Position numbers and translations under genes: made by a program. 64,000 bases of DNA. It comes from Perkinsus marinus ATCC 50983. Taxonomy: Eukaryota; Perkinsozoa; Perkinsida; Perkinsidae. How positions within the stretch are numbered: the first letter of the stretch is position 1; the number at the start of each line of letters is the position of its first letter. The notes under the pieces are model-generated. The model worked only from the letters and a program-made list of their open reading frames with translations, ran no database searches and was not told the origin of the DNA. Positions 1 to 11,577 of this stretch are shown one piece after another. The stretch covers positions 62,001 to 126,000 of the forward strand of contig NW_003205853.1 in assembly GCF_000006405.1 (NCBI RefSeq). The letters run 5' to 3'.

Positions 1-3000
1 CACATTGGTATCTCACAGTGCTTCAAGCTTAAGATGGCTTCGTATGAGGCTGTCGAGCAGGTCGATATAACTCCTCCGGTGTTGAGAGAGACCTTCCCCG
101 CGAATGGTACACTCGCTGCTCATCCAGCGACTATGATGTTCCTTGACTTCTACGACAATTCCAGTACTCTTGCCGGCTCTACTGCCTCCAGTGACGTCGA
201 GCTCTACGAGTGCAACACTAAGGTCTGCGATATTGACATGAAGAGTCGACAGTCGGGTCCCGACGCTCTTGCCAATTTCCAGCACTGCTGTGATGCCAGC
301 TCATGCGCCTCTTTCGGTACGATTGAGACCCGCGCGGGTGTTGGCAAGTGCAGTGGCAGCCTCGTCTGCGAGCACAACGAGGATATCTTCGTGCAGCCTT
401 ACACCACGACAAGTGGTGAACCTCGCACGCGTCTCTACATGAAGTTCTCGAGCGCGAGTGATAATAAGGCACTCAACAGCGGTAAGTGCTACACCATCAA
501 TGTGAAGGCTGGTTTGGTTGCTGATGCTGCTGGTAACCTCAACGATGCTATTGTTGAAGCAACTGGCTACGCCAAGTATTGGTTCAGAACCCAGAGACTC
601 GCATCTTCCAAGCTCGACTTCACGCAGCCTTCTGCCGTGGCTTTCGATCCTGCTCAGAATGCCGTTGGTGTGGAGAAGTACAGAGCCTTGTCGGTCACTT
701 TCGATCGCGCCGTGGCTCTCGACTCCTCAGTCGCCGGCTCTTCTTCGCTTCAGACGAGCATCTACTTGCAATCGTATGATCCCTATTACGATGATGCTAA
801 CAGGCCTGCATCGGCTGTCCTAACGAGTGGCAAGAAGATCATCAACTGCGATGTCACTCCTCAATCTGCTGAGATCCAGGGCATCATCACCAGTGGTGAG
901 GACTATACTCGTCGCCATGATGGCCCTGTGCAGTTGAGTGATGACGGCAAGACGCTCCGAGTCTTCCCCCAGGGCTTCGACAACGACAACAGAGTCTACT
1001 GTCTCATCATCAGTAGCTTTGCTATCAAGGATGCCACTTCTGGTAACTACTTCTCTGGTTTAAAGTGCGGCGACTACTGCTTCACTGTCGCACCATTCAC
1101 GGGTAATGAAGAGCCCCGTCTACTCGACGTCTTCCCTCGTGACCAGCACGATATGAGCGTTAACGATGTGATGAACGTCGATGGCAACCACTGGTATATG
1201 TTCGACAAGAATGTGAAGCCCGGTTCCGGCAAGTTCTACTTCGGTATGACTAGCGCCGCATCTGGAGCTTCTACCAAGGTTGAGGTCCTCGCCGACTCCG
1301 ATCCTGCTGTTCCTTCGTCAACTGCTGTTAGCTCTCAGAACTACCTTGGCCATACTCGCTTCGAGGGCTCTCGCGTCTTCGTATGGCGTGATGGTTCCCA
1401 GAGGCATGGCCAACCGGCCCTCGGTTATGATGCCTCGGCGGTTGCCAGTACTAGCGGCAAGCTCGCAAGTGCTCTCTCAGCTCAAACCGACTACCGAGTG
1501 CAGATGGAGTTCTCCAACATTGTGCCGGAGGCCTCCGACTGGCCTAATGCTCTCAAGCCCATCTTCAGGGAGGAAGTTGGCACTAAGTATATGAACGGTC
1601 TCTTTGACGCTTACGCTGCGGAGACTCCCGCCCCTGGTGGAAGTGCTGATTATCAACGTGCTGAGACAGGCTCTGGATACTGCAATGGTACTCTCTTCCG
1701 TATTGGTGGTACCTCTACTGGTGGCGCTGTCGGCGAGGTCTGCAAGTCCTACGACCACGGTATCACCTGGAACTGTGATAATGTTGCTGGCATGTCCCGC
1801 AAGAATCCTCAGATCCTTTGCACTCGCGACTACCTCTACGTGGTCGGCAGTGCTACTGGTGCTAGCGGCATTGTGAGGAGTGCTGATATGGGCGCTTCCT
1901 TCACCGCTATTGGTGCGGAAGGCTTCACAGTTAGCACTATCCCGAGTGAGGTCGATGGCATCTGGCAGCTCGGTCCGGAGTTCCCTTACTCTGGTTTCGA
2001 GAGTTCTGCTGCTGGTGTTGTCGGCGCTTGGAAGCTCGTGGTCTGCGGTGGTGGCCTCGAGAAGTGCTGGAAGTGTGCTTCCGCTGATTGTTCTTACTGG
2101 GAACAAGGTGGCAAGGTTGCCGATCAGGTCAGGGACAGACATGGCGGCCGCATGTTCGCTAACGGTCAAGGTGATCTGATTCTCATTGGCGGCAGTACCT
2201 CTGCTGGTGTCCCTTACTCTGATGTGTGGAGGTCTCGTGATGGTGGTGACACCTTCGAGCAGCTCACGGCAAACGTCGCTTCGGATGGTGTTGGAAAGAC
2301 TGGTGCCGCTTACACTTTCGCCCCACGCACTGACTCTTGCCTTGTGCAGACTGGTGACGATACGCTTCACATCATCGGCGGTCGTAACGACTCTGTCTCT
2401 TCGACTGCTACCGTATTCCAGAATGACTGGTACACCTCTTATCCGGGCAGGTTGGACTACTTCGATAGCAACTACGCTGCTGCGAACGAGCATTACATTG
2501 GCTCTGGTGACGCTGCTACTCAGTACGCTGCTCGTCCTACCGTCATTGGTGCTTCCCCTCACTGGAAGCAGAAGCGCAGCATCGAGGATGACGTCGTTAT
2601 CCGCTTCAGCGAGATGCTCCACGATGGCAAGAAGTTCATGCCTAGTCGTCTCGTCTGGGTCTGCCGTGGTACTTCGCGGTGCTCTTCTACCGTTGGTACT
2701 GCTTCTGCTGCGACGACCGCTGGTGGCACTTACGTTGCCGTATGTAACGTCACTCAGAGTGGTCCTCTTGGTCGTGGTTGCTGCCAGAAGGTCGGTGTCT
2801 CAGCTGACACTGTGCCGCGTCCTATTGTTGGCGCCGGTGCTTCGGCTTCCTACTTGCGCATTGGTGATAATGCGAAGAGCACCATCGGTCAGAGCGAGTA
2901 CTTGTCGCCTAGCTCTTGTGATGCTAACGCTTATACCGAGATCAGAGGCAATACTCTGAGCATCAAGGGTCTCAGTACTTTGAGTACTATGGCTGCTGCA

Positions 3001-6000
3001 GCTGATGGCAGTGACATCACTGTCTTCATTCCTGAGGGAAGCGTCTTCGATCGTCACGGCAACACTATTTACAGTGGTAGTATGCCAGATCCTGCGTCCG
3101 CTACCTATAGTGACTCTAGCACTAGCCCCACCGGTGGTGCTGGTTTCGAGTACTACTTCACGGCTGCTGTGCAGAGCACTGCTGTCACCATCGATGGTAG
3201 CTATCCTGCTCATGCGACCACTCAGTCTGCAGCGACTTCTGTGACAGCTCTCGACACTAACTTCATCATCAAGTTCGGTACCTCAGTGCAGAAGTACTGG
3301 AATCAGGCCGGGAAGTATCTCACGATCACTTCTCAGCTTGGATACTCCAGGGCTAGTGCAATCTGGATTCCTGTCAACGACTCGATCCTCATTGACAACA
3401 GAACTGCTCTCTTCCAACTTGGAAGCAAGAGATTGGTTCCTGGCCATCAGTACTTTGCCACTCTGTCAGCTAACGGCTTCATCCCGAGCTCTATGGATAA
3501 CACTCCTCCTGCTAATATGGCTGATAACCACAACGGCAAGGGCAACTCCTATTATTCGTTCACGTTCTTCACTGTGCCGAAGATTGCTGATCAGACTTAC
3601 GTCTATGGTGACGTGGGCAGCGCTACTGAGTCCTACCGCTCGGCTGTCCCTCCTCCGGCTTGTGCTGCTACTGAGGCTGGCTGCAATATCGCCAACTTCT
3701 CCACCTCAGGTCTATCCGATGCTACGGCTACTCTCGCCGTTCTCGACAGGAAGACATTCCCTGCTAATATGGCCACTGATGTACCGGTTCCTACGGCAGC
3801 AGATTGCAGTGCCCCCGCTCCGGGAACGTTCTGCCTCAATTTCCAAGTTGCCTTCAACCAGCACATCAACTTGAGCCATGTTGGGTACTTCGAGATCCAC
3901 AACGGTTCTGCCACTCAGACTCAGACCCAGAGTGGTTGGCTGACAAGTGCTCATTACAAGATCCCGGTCGCCAACGTGATCGCCGATGAGGTTAACAACA
4001 TCACCTGGTTCCAAGTCTCGTCAGAGGCTAACTTGGAGGCTGGTACCTACTACGAGATCTACATCCCTAGAGGTGTCGTCACTGACTACAACTCCCCGAC
4101 TGTGAACACTGGTGAGTTCAAGGTTGCATTCCGAACCTTGGACGCTAGTGCACCAGCCAGCTTGCCGAAGGTCGCTTATGCCTCCGTAGCTATCCCAGAG
4201 ATCGGTTACTTCAAGACCGATCTGGATATCGCTGCTTGCTCTGCTGCCACTGCTAGTGACTCCAACAGAGCTCACTGCTTACCTACCTATAACGGTCTCG
4301 ACAAGAGCTTCAACTTCGTCTTCACTGAGCCTGTGGCCCCGGTCGCGACTGCTGATGGCACCATCGGTCTGACGCTCTTCTACGGTACTTACGAGACTGT
4401 CACGTCTCCTCAGTACAAGGCCGAATTTGACTCTGGTAATGTGAGGGTCACTGTTGCTGATTCTGACATTGCTAAGGGCCTCACCGCGTCCGACACTTGC
4501 TTGGATTCTGCCGACGGTTGCCTCGCTACTATCGACCTCCGTCTCCCCAACCGCTTCGTCCAGAACAAGGCTCAGAGCGACGCTTGCGCTGCTGATGGCA
4601 CCTCATCTGCTTGCAGTGCCGGGTTCTATAATGGTTCCGTCGGTAGCAAGGCTCTCACCTTCAAGACGTACTACCCTATCCCTGCGAGTACGGTCGGCCA
4701 GAAGTACGGTGCTGGTGCTGGTGTTGGCTTCTATCCCGCCAACCAGGCAACTACTAACTACTACACCATCAGCCGTGATAGCGCTCTTCAAGTTGAGTTC
4801 TCTAGGGAGATCTTCAAGGGTCTTGACACCGCGACCATCGAGGTGGCTGCTACCCATTCTGCTTACAATAGCAGAACCTACCAAGTATCCGATCCCGAGA
4901 TTGAGGCACGTGGCAGGTATCTTATCATCCGTCACAAGTTGGCTCCTGGTGAGAAGTATACTGTCAGCCTGTCCAACAGCACTGTCCGCGACGTGAATGG
5001 CTACTTGAACACCTTCGGCGTCGGTGATGTCACTAGCAAGCTCGATCGCACTTCCTTCGGAGTAGCCCCACTTATCAGATTCCGTCAGAACTTCCAGACG
5101 GCCTCTTCTGATTCGGGCTCCGAGACTTGCGACTATGCTGGCACATCGCCTCATGACTCCACGGTTGCTGAGTGCATTGGCTTCACTCCTCGTGCTGCCT
5201 TCGGTACCTGCGTCGCCACACCTGATAACAGAATTGTGGTGGCTGGTGGTCATTGCGTCGAGTGCGGCTCCTTCAACCGCCAATGGGATGCCAAGGGAAC
5301 CAGTCTCGCTCTTGGAGGTTACACTACGGATATCTCCAACAAGACATTCTCCATGGCTACGTACAGGCAGAGTCATGCCGGTACTGGACCTGGTGCTTGG
5401 AAGATCTGTGACGATTCTTGCAGTGACACCGAGAAGACCGAGTCCAGAAGTGTTCTCTTCCGTGAGGCGTCTCTTACCGGTCTGCCCGTCAGAGCTGAAG
5501 GTGGTGCTCCCTCTGGGTATTCACGTAGGTTCTTCAACGACGAGTTGGCACCACGTGGCAAGATTACTAGCAGTATTTGCTCTCTCAATCAGTGCATGGA
5601 CTGTATCTCCGGTCCCAAGGACTTCAGTACTTGTGCTGCTGAGCATGTTACTCCAGCCTTCTCATCGGAGTCCTCGGACTTCTTCCAGACTGCCAACGGA
5701 CAGAATGTCACGTTCGCGTGCTTGCCTGGATATCATGTCTCTGGCCAACCACAGGATGTTCGGGAGTTTAGCTTCACTTGCAAAGCTTCGCAGTATGACT
5801 ATACATGGGACTACCCCCGTGAATCTGATCAGGGATCCTGTGCTGATGGACCTTCCGACATCACGTGTGTTGAGGACTCGCCTCCTTGTGGTCCTCCTAC
5901 TGATGCTACCGCTTACGACTTGACCGACTTCGACAGCTTGACTTCAGATGCTGATAGTAGCATATCTCAGAACTGTATGAAGGGTGAAATTCGCTACAAC

Positions 6001-7377
6001 TCCAAGTGCGCTATCAAGTGTCCTGTCGGTTATAACTTGGGCGGTGTCCCCGGTTACAGCACTACTGCTGCTCTCAAGTGTATGTCCGACGAGAACGGAA
6101 ACTCCGTGTTGAAGCCCTTCGACATCGAAAATCCTACTGCAGGTGGTCCAATCACCTCTGCATGCAAGCCTCTTACTTGCAGTGCTGATGCAATTGCTAC
6201 CGCGTTCACCGCTGAGATCCGTGCCTACCAGATCCTCCAGCCTGGTGGTATTACCGGCGGCACAGAGTGTGGTGTTGTGTCGAACACTAACAAGTACGGT
6301 GACTCTTGCTCAACCGAGTGTAAGACTGGCCACTTCAATGCCTACCCTGACAACCGCGTAAGCTTGTACTGTGCGTGCGAGGACGAGTCCTGTACTAACC
6401 TCGTATACCGTGAGAAGCAGCCGACTGCTGAGGATATCACTGCTGGTGGTGCCGAATTCAATGCCTTCACTGACAACGCGATCTGTACCCCGAAGACTTG
6501 TCCTGCTCTCGTAGAGGCCGAGCTCAGGGCCAACGAGATTCTTGCTGACAGCAACTGTACTGCGATTGGTCTACCTCAGGAGGTTTGCGGAACCACATGT
6601 GCTGAGGGTTACACTACGAAGTTGAATGTGCCTCAGGCTGCTGCCGTGAGCCGCGTCTGTAGGAATGTCTACGACTCTGCTACTGATACCTGGGCTATGA
6701 AATGGGCCGCTACTGCTAAGTGTGTGAAGATTCCAACTGACGCCGACAAGGTTGACGTTACCAAACGCAAGGCTAACAAGTTCAGTCAAAAGCTCAAGAT
6801 TGGCTTCAGAGCGGAGCTTGGTTCTCAGACTAAGGAGGAGTTCTTCCAGGATAAGAAGAACACCATAAGTGATGCAGTGTGCTCGTCCATCGCTCAGACA
6901 GCCTTCGGTGAGCTTACTCCTTGCATGCAAGACTTTGCTGCAGGCATCACTGCATACGAAGATTACTGCACGGACGTTTGCTCAGCGTGTATGTCCTGTG
7001 ATGTCTCTTTGGGAGCCCGTCGTACTCTTCGTGAACGCCGTCGACTTGCTGAGGGTGACCTCAACTTGGATGTGACCTATGAGGTCGAAGCTACTCCGGA
7101 GACTATTGCTGATTATCAAGAGGGTGCTGAGGCTCTGGACAGCAATCCCGATGTCAACCAGGCGCTCGAGACGAACATGGCTAGTAACTTGGACTTGGCC
7201 GGTGTAGAGGTGTCGAGTGTGACGGTCGAGAGCGAGCCATTGGTTATGGTTACAACTACCACTCCAGCGCCGTCATCTGATGACAGCAATACTGGTGCCA
7301 TTATCGGTGGTGTCATTGGTGGTCTTGTCGGTCTTGCCATCATTGGCTTCGTGGCTATGAAGGTCTTGAAGAAGTAG
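1..7377 (+). CDS. Giant intronless type I membrane surface protein (5' end outside window)
   Basis: One open frame runs from the left edge to TAG at 7375-7377. The first ATG is at 34, but no stop lies between base 1 and that ATG, so the true start is probably upstream. At least 2447 residues are present. Repeated segments of the type 'FPANGT', 'FPANMATDV' and 'FYPANQAT' followed by a 'v.F...v' strand look like bacterial-style Ig-like (Big_5/SbsA) modules, around residues 15-130, 380-420, 1085-1150, 1250-1330 and 1560-1640. Residues about 590-830 resemble kelch/BNR propeller blades ('RIGGTSTGG', 'IGGSTSAG', 'IIGGRNDS'). Residues about 1870-2230 are Cys-rich and sushi-like. A Thr/Pro/Ser stretch is followed by one Gly/Ile-rich membrane helix near residues 2420-2443 and the short tail MKVLKK. 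I infer an extracellular adhesin-like protein anchored by the C-terminal helix; the ligand is unknown. Codons are GC-rich and uniform, unlike the AT-rich, intron-dense genes nearby. Confidence 0.85.
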   Translation, partial: HIGISQCFKLKMASYEAVEQVDITPPVLRETFPANGTLAAHPATMMFLDFYDNSSTLAGSTASSDVELYECNTKVCDIDMKSRQSGPDALANFQHCCDASSCASFGTIETRAGVGKCSGSLVCEHNEDIFVQPYTTTSGEPRTRLYMKFSSASDNKALNSGKCYTINVKAGLVADAAGNLNDAIVEATGYAKYWFRTQRLASSKLDFTQPSAVAFDPAQNAVGVEKYRALSVTFDRAVALDSSVAGSSSLQTSIYLQSYDPYYDDANRPASAVLTSGKKIINCDVTPQSAEIQGIITSGEDYTRRHDGPVQLSDDGKTLRVFPQGFDNDNRVYCLIISSFAIKDATSGNYFSGLKCGDYCFTVAPFTGNEEPRLLDVFPRDQHDMSVNDVMNVDGNHWYMFDKNVKPGSGKFYFGMTSAASGASTKVEVLADSDPAVPSSTAVSSQNYLGHTRFEGSRVFVWRDGSQRHGQPALGYDASAVASTSGKLASALSAQTDYRVQMEFSNIVPEASDWPNALKPIFREEVGTKYMNGLFDAYAAETPAPGGSADYQRAETGSGYCNGTLFRIGGTSTGGAVGEVCKSYDHGITWNCDNVAGMSRKNPQILCTRDYLYVVGSATGASGIVRSADMGASFTAIGAEGFTVSTIPSEVDGIWQLGPEFPYSGFESSAAGVVGAWKLVVCGGGLEKCWKCASADCSYWEQGGKVADQVRDRHGGRMFANGQGDLILIGGSTSAGVPYSDVWRSRDGGDTFEQLTANVASDGVGKTGAAYTFAPRTDSCLVQTGDDTLHIIGGRNDSVSSTATVFQNDWYTSYPGRLDYFDSNYAAANEHYIGSGDAATQYAARPTVIGASPHWKQKRSIEDDVVIRFSEMLHDGKKFMPSRLVWVCRGTSRCSSTVGTASAATTAGGTYVAVCNVTQSGPLGRGCCQKVGVSADTVPRPIVGAGASASYLRIGDNAKSTIGQSEYLSPSSCDANAYTEIRGNTLSIKGLSTLSTMAAAADGSDITVFIPEGSVFDRHGNTIYSGSMPDPASATYSDSSTSPTGGAGFEYYFTAAVQSTAVTIDGSYPAHATTQSAATSVTALDTNFIIKFGTSVQKYWNQAGKYLTITSQLGYSRASAIWIPVNDSILIDNRTALFQLGSKRLVPGHQYFATLSANGFIPSSMDNTPPANMADNHNGKGNSYYSFTFFTVPKIADQTYVYGDVGSATESYRSAVPPPACAATEAGCNIANFSTSGLSDATATLAVLDRKTFPANMATDVPVPTAADCSAPAPGTFCLNFQVAFNQHINLSHVGYFEIHNGSATQTQTQSGWLTSAHYKIPVANVIADEVNNITWFQVSSEANLEAGTYYEIYIPRGVVTDYNSPTVNTGEFKVAFRTLDASAPASLPKVAYASVAIPEIGYFKTDLDIAACSAATASDSNRAHCLPTYNGLDKSFNFVFTEPVAPVATADGTIGLTLFYGTYETVTSPQYKAEFDSGNVRVTVADSDIAKGLTASDTCLDSADGCLATIDLRLPNRFVQNKAQSDACAADGTSSACSAGFYNGSVGSKALTFKTYYPIPASTVGQKYGAGAGVGFYPANQATTNYYTISRDSALQVEFSREIFKGLDTATIEVAATHSAYNSRTYQVSDPEIEARGRYLIIRHKLAPGEKYTVSLSNSTVRDVNGYLNTFGVGDVTSKLDRTSFGVAPLIRFRQNFQTASSDSGSETCDYAGTSPHDSTVAECIGFTPRAAFGTCVATPDNRIVVAGGHCVECGSFNRQWDAKGTSLALGGYTTDISNKTFSMATYRQSHAGTGPGAWKICDDSCSDTEKTESRSVLFREASLTGLPVRAEGGAPSGYSRRFFNDELAPRGKITSSICSLNQCMDCISGPKDFSTCAAEHVTPAFSSESSDFFQTANGQNVTFACLPGYHVSGQPQDVREFSFTCKASQYDYTWDYPRESDQGSCADGPSDITCVEDSPPCGPPTDATAYDLTDFDSLTSDADSSISQNCMKGEIRYNSKCAIKCPVGYNLGGVPGYSTTAALKCMSDENGNSVLKPFDIENPTAGGPITSACKPLTCSADAIATAFTAEIRAYQILQPGGITGGTECGVVSNTNKYGDSCSTECKTGHFNAYPDNRVSLYCACEDESCTNLVYREKQPTAEDITAGGAEFNAFTDNAICTPKTCPALVEAELRANEILADSNCTAIGLPQEVCGTTCAEGYTTKLNVPQAAAVSRVCRNVYDSATDTWAMKWAATAKCVKIPTDADKVDVTKRKANKFSQKLKIGFRAELGSQTKEEFFQDKKNTISDAVCSSIAQTAFGELTPCMQDFAAGITAYEDYCTDVCSACMSCDVSLGARRTLRERRRLAEGDLNLDVTYEVEATPETIADYQEGAEALDSNPDVNQALETNMASNLDLAGVEVSSVTVESEPLVMVTTTTPAPSSDDSNTGAIIGGVIGGLVGLAIIGFVAMKVLKK

Positions 7378-8563
7378 AAGGTGACGTATAATTTTAGTTA
7401 TTATTTGAAGATTATCTCTTGACTATTCATGTGTGCGTTGCTATTCAATTGACTATTATTTCGAGATAATAACCACTACATACTAGGCTCATCGTGCGTT
7501 GATCTCACTGCCTGTGCGCAGACGACCGACCTGGAGCCTTCCATTTTGTTAACGATGAATATCTATACCTAAAACTACACTATTGAGTTCTCAGTTAGTT
7601 GAAGAAGGATAGGGGAAGAGTGGATGCGGGGCGTGGGATATGGGAAGGTGAATGGTGCCTTAGGGGCACATGCGGTTCCTACAATGAGTTAACGAAGGTT
7701 GCTAGGTTACCAAGGCTCGAAAATCTACTACGGTTTAAATAATCGAATGACGTGTAGTTTCTTGCTCTGAAGGTAATTCGATACACCAAAACTCGAATGT
7801 GGTGTCCATAGTCCCCGGAGACACATATCGTGCATCTCGTATGGTGTCTGATGTCCTTAGATCTCCTGAAGTGCGATTCTATCTCGTTTAGAAGAGGCAA
7901 AAGTGTTCGGTTTTTTCTACTGTGCTTCATCTAGCATTATGTTCGATAATCACTATAGCATGATGATGCGCTTCGCGATTCAGCCGAGTTCATCGTGAGC
8001 CACGATATTATTTGTCGTAGGTCCTATGTGGATCTCGATGAGCGTGCGAGAGCTTCTCTCGAAAGTGCTTTTCTCGGGGTGTTAGGGATCTGAGCAAATC
8101 TTATTGCTGATTTGTCAGACCAACGCGACCAGTTGCTAACTGCTCAACCTTGTGGCTTCGATCAGTGAATGCAAGATAATTCCCAGTATTCCCCCATTAC
8201 GGAGGATCACCAAGATATGAATACGAGTCTTCATCTTCAAAGTGTCCTCCTGTTGCGTGCCATCTCCACTGAGGATTCCTTGAGGACTGCAAGTAGAAAT
8301 CAGTGGTCCTCCATCCGCTATCTCAGATATACGATTTCATAACTTTCACATATTTCTATGGGTGCTCAATGGATCTCTGCTGAGTTTCAAGAGCGCTCAC
8401 AGGATCGAATTTTACATCTGGAATCCAAGCTTGAAACTCAGGACAGGTCTACTGGACATCCGAAGTGGGAATTCATGAATTTTTATAAGCTTGCGCCCGG
8501 CTAATCGATAAACCCAAAGGGTAAGACACGTTATCCCTCCTGCAAGTTGCGCCGCTGCTTTCA
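7378..8563. other. Intergenic spacer
   Basis: About 1.2 kb between the surface-protein gene and the Cwc21-like gene. I see only short accidental ORFs (the longest is 83 codons on the minus strand at 7679-7930) with no recognisable family, no repeat-family copy and no RNA gene. The first part must hold the 3' UTR of the upstream gene and the last part the promoter and 5' UTR of the next. Confidence 0.6.
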
Positions 8564-9812
8564 ATGTACAACGGCATAGGCCTGCAGACAGCCCGAGGGA
8601 GTGGCACCAGTGGTTATGTAATGCATTGGCAATCAGCAGAACAGACGTCCATGGTTACGATAATAATTAGGTCCAACGTAACAAGTCCTACCTCCGACCT
8701 CAGAGGACCGACATCAAGCCATTTAGGGAGGCTGAGGCGGCTGCCCCTCCTAAGCCGAAGAAGGCCGACCCGGAGCTGATGTAAGGGAGGCTCTGGCTTG
8801 AACGAAATGGAGATATAGTGCTTGTCGAATCTTCATAGTGCGGTTCCTCCATGCGCACAGCGAAGAATATCTTTGGCAGTTATCACAATCAGAAGAGAGA
8901 GATTGAGGTGAAGTTGCTGGACCTGCAGGATACTTTACTAGAATCCGGAGAGGAGGAGGATATAGTCCAGAAGAAGGTTGACAAGGAAAGACAGAAGCTG
9001 TAGTAAATACCTCAACACGACGGCTCCGAGCAGATCAGCGGCTCAGATATAAGGAGCTCGATGAGCGGAGGGCCGAGGCCGAGGCCCATGGAGGAGAGCT
9101 CGAGGCCGATCAAATGGCGACGACGCATGAGTAATACTATTCACCCGGAGGAGCGAACGCCTTTGTAGATTCCTGGGTTGTCGGTTAGGTACCTTCAAAT
9201 GCAGCAACGACAAGCGGAGAGAGCAGCTAAAGCGTTCGGAATAAGTGGGCGAAATTGATAGTGTGGTAGTGGTGGTGGGATGAGGCTTGGTCGCTCTGGT
9301 AGACACTCGGAATCATGAAGAGGGAGTGGCATTCGATAAGGATCGACAGCACCAACAGAAGTTACAACGTGAGTTCATGGGAAAGGTCCCCGGTTCGATT
9401 CTCACTGAGCGCATCATCAATCGTCGATACTCCACTGTGTATCAGGTATGATGGATGCCCAAGTTAGACAGGCGGAGCGGTGGGCAGCCCCAGGAGGGGA
9501 GAATGGTGATAATAATGGCGAGATGAGGAGGGGGCAAAGGAACAATCGACCACCGGCTAAGGGTACTACATCTGGGCGGGTACATCACACTATGATCGAA
9601 CACTGTATGTCGTTTCCGAAGTGGCGTAGCGTTACGGCTCATCTGATCCTTGTATTGGTTCAGCTGGCGAATCGTGGCGGGACTTTGCAGAGCGCCGTAA
9701 AGGGAAGGGTTGGGCCGCTGGGGAGCGACAGGAGACTGAGGATGGTGCTAAGAGGAGGGAAGCCAAGCGTAGCAGAAAAGAAGATAAAGTTTTGCAGCCC
9801 GAGAAGGAATGA
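8564..9812 (+). CDS. CWC21: Cwc21/SRRM2-type pre-mRNA splicing factor (cwf21 domain)
   Basis: Exon 1 (8564-8617) encodes MYNGIGLQTARGSGTSGY, the diagnostic start of Cwc21/SRRM2 proteins; exon 2 (8671-8780) continues with VQRNKSYLRPQR. Exon 3 (8880-8999) carries the cwf21 helix pair, with HNQKREIEVKLLDLQDTL then EEEDIVQKKVDKERQKL. Exons 4 (9047-9130), 5 (9189-9244), 6 (9303-9392) and 7 (from 9446) give a charged helical region with the family-typical KAFGI motif and an Arg/Lys/Glu-rich tail. The last join, near 9580-9665, is uncertain; TGA at 9810-9812 is used here. Cwc21 binds the spliceosome near Prp8 and Snu114. All introns are 46-99 nt. Rab6 begins 100 bp downstream on the same strand. The family call is firm; the exact C-terminus is not. 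Confidence 0.82.
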
Positions 9813-9912
9813 TGATACGTGTACTATAGAGAGAGAGTTTACGTGTTATTTATGGAGTTGACTTCACTACTGGGTGATGTACGATGATTATAGTTGTTTT
9901 CTCAATTGAGTT

Positions 9913-10947
<1,035 letters not shown>

Positions 10948-11577
10948 AGACCACCATTTTAACAGTGCTAATGAGGACAGTAGAGTCTTATATATCCGAT
11001 GTTCATTTTTTCTCATGTTCGAAGGAGTCGTGTTGTGATGCCATGAAGGTATTGTGAATGACGGCTTTCTGCGGAGGTTGGATTAGAATGTTCATCAGCG
11101 AGACGGCTACTATGGACGAGTCCAGGTGGAATGATCAACCTACCGATGAATCGTATAAGGTGGTGTATCTTTGTGGCTGATGGAGATGATACTTCAACAA
11201 CAATGCACAGTTCAGGGAGGTGTGGTATTCTGTATGACTCATCGTCAATGTAGGTTGGTGCCGGGCTCATCGACGTTACGGCATATAACGGGAGGAATCG
11301 ATTCACCGCAGGTTTGCAGTCGGTTGACTGAGGCGTCTTTCGGTAAGTGATGGCGTTGTTGTTGTTGAGATCGCCAAGGGGGGTGGGTCCAAGATGGGCG
11401 TTCCGTGTAGTGGAGTTCGAAGAACAGAATCCTTCCGGAAGCATGGGACGTTGCTGCATAGTGCCGTTTTCAATGCAACTAAATTTTGAGTCCAATGCTT
11501 CTCAATAATAAGGTTAGCGGAGCGAAGCGTTACATATTTTGTGTGTCTCCCAGCATCGTCGGTGTAGTTCTTCTCTC
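10948..11577. other. Spacer between Rab6 and the SLC35F5-like gene
   Basis: About 630 bp. A 160-codon frame on the minus strand (11013-11495) is open, but its composition and lack of family resemblance make a gene unlikely. At 11513-11554 there is an intron-like stretch beginning GTTAGCGGAGCGAAGCG and ending TCTCCCAG, just 5' of the next gene's ATG; it may be a 5'-UTR intron of that gene. Confidence 0.4.

Noticed and set aside
1477-2622. 381-codon minus-strand ORF opposite the surface protein
   Set aside because: Shadow of the GC-rich plus-strand gene; composition follows the complement of its codons.
11013-11495. 160-codon minus-strand ORF
   Set aside because: No recognisable motif, overlaps the expected promoter and leader of the SLC35F5-like gene, and could be chance in a less AT-rich stretch.
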